From NCBI GenBank assembly GCA_027625915.1, contig JANTQA010000011.1, positions 744,001 through 808,000 of the forward strand: DNA of 64,000 bases, read 5' to 3'. Of this stretch, positions 10,801 to 21,100 are shown one piece after another (the first letter of the stretch is position 1; every line of letters starts with the position of its first letter). The notes below the pieces were generated by a model. It saw nothing but the letters and a program-made list of their open reading frames with translations. It was not told where the DNA came from and did no database searches. A program made the translations under genes and the position numbers. The stretch comes from Anaeramoeba flamelloides (taxonomy: Eukaryota; Metamonada; Anaeramoebidae).

Positions 10801-12155
10801 TCAAATAACATTATCAAAATTTAAAAAAGAAAAACAATTATTTTTTGTTTAATGTTAGTGTGTGCTTTTTAAAGAAACTTATTTGTTACAATTTTTAAAA
10901 TTAACCAAACTTGCTTAATATTCTTTCAACATCAAAATACAGCTGATTTTCAAAAGCAAGGAATAAAAGTTCTAAAAAGTGTTGCAAAAACTGTTTGGTT
11001 CACTTCCTCTTTTAAGAAGTTTGAGAAACACGTTTGAAAAATGCTTGTAATTGGAACTTTTTTTAAAATGACTGTAAAAAAACTTCTAAAGTAAATCACA
11101 AAGAAACGAATTTAAGTCAATACTTACAGTTCTAAAACTAAATACAAATAATTCTCGTCTTCGTAAATTTCTTCAAGATAAACAAGATTTTGATGTCTAA
11201 TTCGAGTAAGAATTTTTACTTCATCCATTAATTTGTTTCTTCCAACAAAATCCTTTGGCCCAATGAATCTTTTTTTATCAATAATTTTGATCGCATACTT
11301 TTTCTTTGTTTTTTTGTTGATGCCATATTTAACCTCTGCAAAATTCCCTTCTCCTAAGAGGTGCTTAATATAATATTCTTTATAGATCCCCTTGTTCATA
11401 TTTTCTGGTGGGATTACACTCCAGTCCTGAAAGATAAATTCACAAACAGGTTTTGGTTGCTTAGGTAGGGTGCCTTGAGGTGCAGATAACGAGATACGAT
11501 CGGAATGAAAAAGTTCAATTTCTTTATTTTTTCCAATCCTCTGTTTTGATGAAAGTTTTGAAAAAAATTAGAAAAAAGAGAAAAAGAAAAAGAGAAAGAA
11601 AAAGAAAAAGAAAAAGAAAAAAAATCAGAAATAACAAAAAAGATGAGAAACAGTTTTGTGGGAAATGAGTTTTATGAAGTAGTCTTAACAGTTACAAACC
11701 TGATTATTTACATACGTTCCATTCGAAGAAAAATCTTTGATAATTATTTTATATTTTTTTAATCCATAAGTAGTTTCCTCTTCTTCAATCCTCTCAATTG
11801 TACAATGTTTTCCACTTATTCTGTTATTCTTTGGCAAAGACAAAGTATGTGTTTGTGATCTTCCGAGTGAAACTATTCATTTCGATTTTTTTCGTTTTTT
11901 AATTTTGTTCCAAAAAAGAAGAAAAAATTTACGTTAAAAAATTAATTCTGTTACCCCAAACAAGACAAATTTAACAAAAAGAAAAAGTTAAAGTTATTTA
12001 CAGATCTCAGATTTCTTCAGAAGAATACTATCAAACCCTTTTGTTGTGGAAAGTAATTTTCCATAGAGTTCTTTTTCTTCAATACTATCTGAATCTGAAC
12101 CAGAACCAGAATCAGATTTTATTTTTTGTTTTTTAGATTTTTTTTTCTTCGACAT
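6765..12155 (-). CDS. FHA-domain protein kinase, Chk2/Rad53-like (four exons)
   Basis: Predicted nuclear Ser/Thr kinase of the CAMK/Chk2 type, 581 aa. Exons: 12155-12002, 11872-11700, 11540-11128, 7770-6765; phases 1, 0 and 2 match at every junction. Exons 1-3 build an FHA domain (SLGRSQTHTLSLPKNNRISG, HCTIERI, DFSSNGTYVNNQ, RIGKNKEIELFHSDRIS), which in this family binds phosphothreonine. The kinase domain follows: glycine loop LLGEGNFAEVKYG, AIKII lysine, hinge LVLELVTGGDLFDEI spanning the exon 3/4 join, catalytic loop VHRDLKPENILL, DFGVSR, AGTPNYLAPEI and WSLGVVLY. The tail is a Ser/Asp repeat, then Lys-rich. Introns are 129, 159 and 3357 nt (donors GTAAAT, GTTTGT, GTAAGT; acceptors TAG, CAG, TAG). 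A DNA-damage checkpoint role is inferred from the domain order. The start ATG (MSKKKKSKK) is the first good Met. Confidence 0.85.
7808..7838. repeat. (TA)n microsatellite
   Basis: Uninterrupted TA dinucleotide run of about 30 bp, just upstream (in transcript sense) of the exon 4 acceptor of the FHA kinase. Confidence 0.9.
8390..8800 (+). repeat. Dispersed ~400 bp repeat with direct ends (copy 1)
   Basis: It matches 34965-35340 in the same orientation. Shared strings include TTGGATCAGAATCATTTTTT, a T-rich middle, GCAAAAGATCATGTGGAAAA, AAGATCTTCGAAAAG and ACTATGTAATGTCTTTTAAA. The left end reads CAAAAATGTTGACTCAC and the right end CAAAAATTGTGATTGAC, i.e. the same motif in direct orientation. 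It lies in the long intron of the FHA kinase. No coding capacity; the ORF across the T-rich middle is an artefact. Confidence 0.75.
9559..9711. repeat. Two nearby inverted-repeat pairs
   Basis: AAGTGTAAAATATGAACTT (9559) pairs with AAGTTCATATTTACACTT (9620), and CCGACAAAAT (about 9642) pairs with ATTTTGTCGGG (about 9701). They could be remnants of small foldback elements inside the kinase intron. Confidence 0.55.
10022..10788. repeat. TACCATGAAA-end repeat, copy 1 (with inserted foldback)
   Basis: Same family as 39596-40066, 43288-44213 and 59068-59196. The left end has AAAAGATATAGAAATTGATG and TATAAAATTTTGTTTTATGA; the right end has CCAATTTCTATGTCTTATAA then TTTCATGGTAGGG, roughly the inverse of the left end, so the element has terminal inverted repeats. 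It is longer than its ~470 bp relatives because of the palindrome at 10300-10490. No transposase frame; it looks non-autonomous. Confidence 0.7.
10300..10490. repeat. Long palindrome (foldback element) nested in repeat
   Basis: Near-perfect inverted arms of about 80 nt. GTGTCTTGGATGTATGCAGC and CATTTCTGTACATTA on the left mirror TAAAGAAATG and TTGCATACATCCAAGACA on the right; outer arms TTTTATGAATATTA and TAATATTCATAAAA also pair. The short AT-rich centre fits a MITE-like insertion. Confidence 0.75.
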
Positions 12156-13900
12156 TTTGAAAATACAAAGCAAAAAGAGTAGCAATAAAAAGTTAAAAAA
12201 ATGATAAAATTTCGTATTTTTGTATTTTTTTTAGATACTTGTATTTCTTGAACAGAGTATAAGTTAGTTCATAACAATTCTATGGAGAACTTTTAATTAT
12301 TTCCAAAAACTTTTAAGGGACTAGTTTCTATTATTTTTTTTTTTTACCAATTTCTAAATCAGGAATCCTGATCAAGAAATATGTTTAATATAGAAAATAA
12401 ACCGGGGTTTTCAAATCTGAGTAAATGGCAAAAAATTTTCTCAATCTCGATTAAAATTTAGGTAAAAAATTTAAAAGATATTAGTCCCTTAAATAATTGT
12501 GAAATCTTATTTTTACTTCAAAATTAAAAGAACAATAATTTTCAAACATACCTTAAGTGCCTAGCCTCACAATAGATTCTAATATAATTCAAGTATTTTA
12601 TAATTATGCCAAGACCAGATTTGTCTGAGAAGTTCAAATGTATATTAAAAAAGTGGTTTTAAAATATCATCATATTACCATTCGAATAGTTTTATCTAAT
12701 GATCACAATATAAAATTTTCATTTTACAAATTATTTTAAATTACTTTAACAATTCTAAAAATAGAAATTCTAAATAAACGTATTCCGGTGTTTAATCATT
12801 CCTATTACCAGGATCCAAAAGAAACTATTTTTTTATATTTCAAGATTTACTTAATAATTATCAGACCAAAAACCCAAAGCTTTACTAATTTGCCTTCTTT
12901 TTTTTTACAGAACGAGTTTTTTTTCCAATATATTTCTGATATATAAAAACAATTTGTTTCAAAATTCTCACTAATTAATTATTTAATTTTTGAAAAAAAT
13001 TGAATTTTGTAGCTACTAATCTCAATATCTAAAGAAAAATTTAAGAAAGTTATTATTTTTTTGAAACCTAAGCTAAAAAAATGATAAAAAATAACCTATT
13101 TTATAGACTTATTTATATTGGCTATTTCTATCTAAAATATCTTTATTTAATAATACTTTACTGATTATTAGTATTATTGAATTTTCCCTTTTTTTATTTT
13201 ATTTGTGAAATAACTAGTTGATTTTTTGGAAATGGTGTCTGAATATCAAAAAAGGAAGAGACAGGGGAATAGAAGAAATGTGAATTATCTCTAAATATTA
13301 ATTAAGCAGTTATGTTTTTTTATTAAAAACATAGAATAAAAAAGGTTTTGTACTTAGATAGTGTTAGCTATTTTGGGAGTTTAAAAGGGATGAAGAAAAT
13401 AACTTTTTAAAAATCTTGTAATTTAGAAAAAGTATAATTTTAGTGTTGAGGGTCTCTTATTATAAAACAGTTTTAAAGAATACAAAAATTGGTCTCGCTT
13501 TAAAGATTTAAAAAGAATGAAAAACTCCAAAGAATTTTTTTTTATTTTTTGTGTTTTTAATTTTTTTCCAGAAGATCCACACTATTTCAACAAATAATAA
13601 CTCACACAATTTAACTCATTGTTTCGACAACTAGTAAAATAGTGTTCTTTTTGGGCCAAATAAATATCACACTCTCAAGAAAAATAAATTACTTATTTTC
13701 TCAACTCCGTACAAATTACGACAGTTATAAATGAATTTACAATTTGAAAAAAAATTTTACATATTTGCTATTTTAGCTTTTTGAATAAAATTTGTAAGGG
13801 ATTTTTTTCCACAAAATAAATTATTTTTGAGTATTTTTTCATTTTTTGAAAATATTTTATACAATTTATTCAAAAATATAACAAATACAATGGAATATAA
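12156..13900. other. Upstream region of FHA kinase; mostly featureless
   Basis: It contains the likely 5' flank of the kinase and the TTAA-flanked unit at 12317-12488. The remainder is A/T-rich with no supported gene; the ORF at 13757-13942 has no coding look. Confidence 0.4.
12317..12488. mobile_element. TTAA-flanked MITE-like element (~172 bp)
   Basis: Flanked on both sides by TTAA (12313-12316 and 12489-12492), with ends GGGACTAGT and ATTAGTCCC. TTAA target duplication is characteristic of the piggyBac group, but no transposase is present and the terminal bases are not the classic CCC, so family assignment is inference. Similar ends occur at 34314 (TTAAGGGACTAGT) and at 14625-14637 and 56690-56702 (ACTGATCCCTTAA). 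Confidence 0.6.
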
Positions 13901-13929
13901 ACTTATTAATGTTTTCTTAATATGAAATC

Positions 13930-14637
13930 GTAAATTTATCAAGATAAAAACAAAAAAAGTAACATATAATTTTTATTTAGAAATTAAGTTAATTCTTGAA
14001 ATTGGTGAAAAATATTTTAGTTTTATGTTGTTCAGTATTGATTTTGAAACTAAAATTTATTATTTTATTAGTTATTTTGTATGATTAATTTTTCAATAGA
14101 AATCTCAACCAATAAAACTGGTTTGAGTATAAGTGATCAAATAAATAATATTTTAAAAAATCGAATTTTATCTTAAAACAAAAACATAAGTTCTAAGTAA
14201 AAGGTGTAAACCGATTTTAAAACTTTATTAATTCTAATTTCCATTCTTAAATAAATACAAATATTTTTCAATCGGTTGAATAAATGAAATTTTTTGGTTA
14301 ACCAAAAGAATTATCTCAAAAAAGAAAAAAAATTTAATCCATTAATCCTACTTTTATAAAAAAGACTTGATATATTGCGTAATAATGATGAAACTGATAA
14401 CAATCAATAAAAAAATTTTTATAATGTTTGAAATAAAATGAATTTAAATTTTTTTCTTTTTGGAAAAAATGGAAAAAAAAATTTGTGCTCACAGTAAAAA
14501 TTTTCTTAAACTAGATTTCTTAGTTTATCAGAATTTTTTAGAAACTTGAACCTCCAAAATTTGTAAGTAGAGAATTTCACCAATAAAATATTGTAAAATT
14601 TTGCCCTGTTGTTGTAGAGTACTGATCCCTTAAGATA
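13930..14637 (+). repeat. Long dispersed repeat, copy 1 (ends ACTGATCCCTTAA)
   Basis: Collinear over about 700 bp with 54760-56702. Matching strings in order: AAAAGTAACATAT, CCAATAAAACT, AGTGATCAAATAAAT, TTTTTCAATC then TTGAATAAAT, AAAAGACTTG/CAAAGACTTG, TCAGAATTTTTT, AAGTAGAGAAT and ACTGATCCCTTAA. No open frame of note. It probably represents a decayed DNA-type element whose second copy was later invaded. Confidence 0.6.
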
Positions 14638-14716
14638 TTATTAATTAATAAAAAAAAAAAAAAAAATAAAAAAAAAAAGCATTTAAAAACATCAAATAGA
14701 ATAATTAGTTTTATTT

Positions 14717-15135
14717 TTAGTCTAGTTTTTTATTATCCAAACCAGAGTTACTGCTTGAATTTAAATCAATTTTAATATCATTCTCGTTACTTGAGGAATT
14801 ACTTTGAGAATTATGTTCTTGCAATTCATCTGAACTTAAAGAAATTAATTTATTTTTTAAATTAATATTATGAGCATCTTGGAATTTATTTAATTCCTTC
14901 CTTTCTTTCTTGGTTTTATGGAATCTATGTAGAGAAAAATAAAAAGTCCCGACGAAAATCAAAATAATTGGAAGAATAGTAAAAGCCAATGCAAAATTAT
15001 ATCCGCCAATATTTGGAGGAAAGCAACCCTCTGGTATATTTAATTCTTCAACAGCAGAATAAAACCCATAAGGAATACTCCATGAAAAATGCTGTACGCG
15101 TACATATTCGCTATTAAATTGATTAATAAAAGATG

Positions 15136-15169
<34 letters not shown>

Positions 15170-18100
15170 TGTTGATTGTTTAGAAATCAATAAACGAAAA
15201 AAAAATTGTGAGAAATAAATTAAAGTGTAAAAAATGAAAAAGATTTTACTCATCGGGATCATTCTTAAAAGTTATACGATAATAATCTTCCCCTGAACGA
15301 ACATAAAATATATTCCCAAAGTGTTCTAAAGTTTGAGAAATAAATTCCGATAGCAATAAATCAGGATAATTGTGTGCCTTATCCTGTGTATATCTATAGA
15401 AAGTTGCTAATTCAATCTTTTCAGTGGACGATAATGGGCTATTTAATTTCTCAACACTTTGATCATTATCAGAAGTATAATGTGTAAATAATGAAATAAA
15501 TGATCGAAATTCACTTTTTTCCAGATCTTCAGCATCAAAAAGAGTTAAAGCATCAAATGATCTCCAAATAAACTCATATTCTGAGTTTGATGAAATATAC
15601 TGTTGGGAACCACATTCTATCTATTTGGTTATTTCATTTTTATTTAAAAAGTTTTGTTGTTTGTAATAAAAATAAAAAAATCAGTAAAATAAGAATTTTG
15701 AAAATCAGTAAATTAAGAATTTTGAAAATTAAAAACAAAAGAATTGAAAATTTAAATAAATTGTTTATCCAAATATTGATAAAAACATGCTGGGATAACA
15801 CTTTATTCTATTATACACAATTATGAGAATGTCCCCTTAAAATAGCATAATAAAAAATAATTTTTTATTTTTTTGCCTAGCCGAATTTTCTTTTTATTGA
15901 GAAGAAGAGTTATAACGGAAAAAGATCAAGTAGTTACTTGCTAATACTGGAGATACTTAAACACTAAGGTATATGCAACTTGAACATAAAAAAGAAAAAT
16001 CAAAGGCAAAAAATACCCAAAGGAATAAAACTAATCGAGATCAAAAAGAAAACAGAAATTACAACAATAAAACAAGATCCTCAAGTGAACATTCATTATC
16101 AATTATCAAATTAAACTTAAATTAACTAAAAAACACTGTGACTATGATTTTTGGAGTTCTTAATTTAAGAGAGTATTGGTTTTTTTTTTTTTTAACCAAT
16201 TGATTATTATAAATTGATTCTTTTTTTTTTAATGCTTTCTTTATGTTTTTTTTTCTTTCTTTTTTCCTTTAACTCCTTATCACCCTTTTCCAAATTTAAT
16301 TTTTTTTTTGTCTTTTTTCTTTTTTTTTAGATACAGCATTTTAAAATTTGTGTGAAATAATCTTGCACAAGATTTTCACAAATAATTTGTGAATTGATCA
16401 CAAAAATTGACAAAAAATGGAACAATGATTGAAATTGGGTAAAATTATTGTGCTGACAATAATTGTTTTTTAAAAAAAAACAATTTTTTTTTTTTTATTA
16501 TTTAACGGAGGAGTTTTTAGTTCCCCTTATTTGCCTTTAGTTTTTTTTATTTTTGAAATTAAAAGAAATTTTCAAAAATTTTCGGTTTATTTCTCAAATT
16601 AAAAAAAAAACGCCGTTAGCTTTTCCAGAATTTAAAAGAATTGAGTAAAATGGTTGATTTTTTTCTCCATTCTTTTAAATTTTGGAAAAGCGCCGTTAGA
16701 TTTTTTTTTAATTTGAGAAATAAACCGAAAATTTTTGAAAATTTCTTTTAATTTCAAAAATTAAAAAAAAGCTAGGCACTTGACGGCACTCTAAGGCACT
16801 TTTTGTTAGGTTTTTTTGAATTTTTGAAATAAACTGAAAATTTATTAAAATTTCCGGTTTATTCCAAAAATTAAAAAAAAGCGCCGTTAGGTTTTCTTGA
16901 GTTTTCTGTTTATTTGTAATATCAATAAATTTTCGTTAGGTTTTTTTTTTTTGAAATAAACAGAAAATTTATATAAATTTTTGTTTTATTTCGAAAAGTA
17001 AAAAAAACCAAGAACACTTCACAGATAAAACAGAAAACCTGAATAAAATCACCGTTAGCTTTTTCATAATTTAAAAGAATTGAAGAATTAAATCAACCAT
17101 TTTACTCTATTCTTTTGAATTCTGGAAAAGCTATGCACCCTACGGCACTTCATGAATTCCTAAAATTTTATTTAGAAATTTTTAAAGACCAAAAAATAAG
17201 TTTATTATCCACAAGGGATAATAAATATGATGAATCTTTTTTTCTATTAATATCAATAATAATATTATTTTTTTAATATATAAAAATCTTATTATTATTT
17301 TTTTTTTTTTTATTTTTTTTTTCCATTAAAGAGTTGGTACTAAACGTCCACCTGTTTGCCCGAATCCCTAATTTGAATTAGAGATATTGTTGAACCAAGT
17401 GAGAGAGCGAATATGGTCATTTCTCCCAAAAATCGGATCCGCTCCATAAATTGAGAGGGATTTTGTTCCAATTCCGTTCAGGTTCGATTTTTTATAATAG
17501 TCAAAAAGATTCAATTCGGTCAAACGATTTCCTCAAAGAATTAGTGGTTCTAAGAAGCATAAGCCCGATTTTTAATTAAAATTACACCGTGGTGACGATT
17601 TGAGAAAATGGTAAACAATAAGAAATAATGGTTAAGGGAATAGAACCCCGGCCTTCAGATTGTACACTGTGTTGTGTTGCCACTTGCCCATACCTTTTTT
17701 TAAATTTATTTATTTTTTTTTTTTTTCCATTAAAGAGTGGGAAAAATCTTATTATTTTTTAAATTCAGATATCGAGATTTTACGATTATTTTCTCAGGCT
17801 GGGCAGTCGTAAGGTTTTCCAGAATTCAAAAGAATATAGTAAAATCTTTGATTTTGCTCTATTCTTTTGAATTCTGGAAAACCTAGGCACTTGACGGCAC
17901 TCTACGGCACTTGACGACACGATCACAGAGAAAATGATCTAAATCTTCAATGATATTCTAATTTTTTTGACTTTTTACATAATTTACAGTATTTTGATTT
18001 GACTTTTTTCATAAAATAAGAATTTCTATTTAAATAATTTGTAAAATTTCAGAGTTTTAAAATCGAAGTTGAACCCCTCCATTTTAAATAACTTTTGTCC

Positions 18101-21100
18101 TTAGGTTTTCCAGAATTTTAAAGAATTGAGTAAAATCATAGATTTTTCTCTATTATTTTGAATTCTGGAAAAATACCGTTAGCTTTTTTTTAATTTGAGA
18201 AACAAAAAGTAAATTTCAAAAATTTTCTGCGAATTTCGAAAATTAAAAAAAACCTAACGGAATTTCCAACTGGAGCTGTTTTCTATTTGTTTAATTCCGT
18301 AATTATCAAGTTCAATTTCTAATTCTTAAAAGTTGTTTGATTACCAACTAATACTTTCTAATTTCTGTTTTCTGAATTTAAGATTATTAACTATTTCGTG
18401 AAAATCTAAAAATTTTAATTTTTGAATTAGTTTAAATCTTCTTTTATATATAGTTATTCTTGCTGAGTCTATTTTTGCTTCAATTTTATAAATAAGTCTA
18501 GGAGAATGTGGGTTAATTAATAAAAATTTTGATATTTTTTTATTTACCCTCACGTCTATTGAATTGAAATCTTTTTGTGTTAGATCAAATATTTCTAATC
18601 CAGATAATAATTGGCTATGTAAAGCCGCTTTTAAAAAAAATGAATTTTTAATCCATTGGTAAATTTCTTTTGTTGTAAAATATTGATTAATTTTTTAAAA
18701 TTATTTTTAACTTTTTCAAGATTAAATTTTAAATGAGTTTGTTTATCTAGCCAAATATCAAGATATAAAATTTCTTTTGGAATTGGTATTTTTTTTCGTT
18801 TTATCAGTATTTGGTATTCATTCCAAAATATCTAATAATTCTATATATATTTTTCAACTTGATAATTTATTTCTATTATAGATTCTTTTATAATTAATAT
18901 CAAATCATCCGCAAACATTTGAACATGTATTGGTAATGATTTGATTTTGTCTAGAAGAAAATGAGTAATAAACTCAAATAATAAAGAAGATAAGGGATCT
19001 CCTTGATACACACCTATCCCCCCTTTTGAATAATAAGCAAGTAGATATTTTACAATAATTTCAAATTTTATAAATTTTTTAAATGAATAATAGAAAAATA
19101 AGTGAATGATGAATAGAGTCAAAACATTTTTGTATATCTATTGTGACAATATAAATGTTATCTTTTTTGAATTTATTTTTTATTTTATTAAATTCATTTT
19201 ATAAGTTTAGAACTGTAATTCTGGTATCTAATTGTTTTTTAAAAAATCAAATTGTTTTTTTGAAAATAAATCCCAAGAGCCTTGGATCCGGCATATAATA
19301 ATTTTTGAAAAAATCTAGGAAGAGTTATAAAAACAATTTTTATTTTATTTAATATTTGTGAATATCTTTTTGAAAATTTTTATTTTTTCTGTGAACAATC
19401 AAAATAAAAATCCTGTTAAAAAATAAATAATTTTAAAATCAAACCAATACATCCAATAAATCTTTATTTCTGAAGAAGAAGAATTCAAAAAATATCTTAT
19501 TTTCTTGAACCAAACCTAAATTAGATTAATTTGATCAAAATTGGAATTAAAATTCATTTTGGAAATTCTTTTGAAATAATAAGTAATTGGTTTATAAAAA
19601 ATTTTGAAAAAAAAAAGTTTTTTACATTAAGAAACAAAAATAAAAACTCAAGTAAAGAAGAAGGAATTGTATTAAATGTTACAGATAAGATCAAGAAATA
19701 AATGATTTTTTTTTTTTTTTTGATCATTTTATTATTTATTTTGATTTAAATTTTTTTAATTCGTATGTAAATATATTATAGTAGGAATTTATTCAACTCT
19801 CCTTGAATTGAAAATTTTCTGTATTTGGTTCAAAGAAATGATTTTAATGATTCAATTCCTCAGAAACTGAGGTTCTCAAAATTGATAAAATATACTTGCC
19901 CCTTAAGTTATTAATCAAGCTTTACAATTTTAAAATTTATTCCATTTGCTAATTACTTTTTTAGATATATTTTTGTAATAATAAAAAATTGAAAATCAAT
20001 TCTGTCCTTTATGTTTAAAGTCTGAACATAAGGAAATAAGAGAAAAATATTCATTACTTTTTATGGGCTTGTCCATCAGACAAGAATGATAGATTAAGGA
20101 GACTGGTTAGAAATGAATTCTTCAGAGACATTAACAACCGTCATCCTTTCATTTTGTTGAAGACGTTTTCGTTATTTTATCCACAGATTAAAATAATTAT
20201 TTTTGCAAAAAATATAGTTTTTTAGTTGTTATTTTTTTGTTCTATGGTAAATTATCAACTTCCCACATTAGTTATGATGATTAGTATTGATCTCTGGGGA
20301 AATTATTCATTTTTATTGAGTTATTAGTACAAAAGTACTGATAACGGACTTGTATGGAAAAATACTGGATAAATATCTTATTCTGAAGTGTATTTCTAAG
20401 TGATTGGTTAGTGAGGTTTTAGAGTAGAACAAAAAATAAAAACCAAAAAAACCACATTTTTCCTAAAAAATAAAATTTATTTTAATTGGTGGATTTTAGA
20501 TGATCTGAACCTTAATCAATATGAAAGGATAATTTTTGTAATGTAAGTTCAGGATTTGTTTTGAGCGTACACCCTTAATATTTCTAAATAAATTTAAAAG
20601 AAATAAATCTCAATGATTTAATCTGAACCTTAGTCAAAAATTATTGTTATTTATTAATAAGCATAAAATCTATTATTTTATAAATCAATAAACTGCTCAA
20701 GAAATCAGAAAGGTGCCGTTTTAGTCTAAAGGCACTTTTGTTTAAATAGAAATTTTTCAAACCAAAACATATTATTTTAATTACAAGGAATTTTTGTTGT
20801 TGAAAAAAAAAATTGGTGTGTTTTATTTCGAACTATTTTGTCAAAAAATTTTAATTCTGTGTGGTTGTATTTATTTTAGTCTTCTGATTTATTGAATAGT
20901 CTGGTAAATAAAAATTATTTTTGTTCTTTTAAGAGTCTAAAAACAAAAAAAGGCTTGTTTGAAAAAAAAAACGAATTAAGGTCGGATTATCAAAAAGAAA
21001 AAAAAAAGTTAAAAGACAAAAGAAAAGAAGAAAAAATGAAAAAATTACAGAATTAAAAACATTCCAAATATTATACAAATTATTATCTTTGATATATTCG

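Noticed and set aside
17637-17694. A functional tRNA gene
   Set aside because: The B box is good, but acceptor and anticodon arms do not form a cloverleaf and a long body follows, which fits a SINE better.
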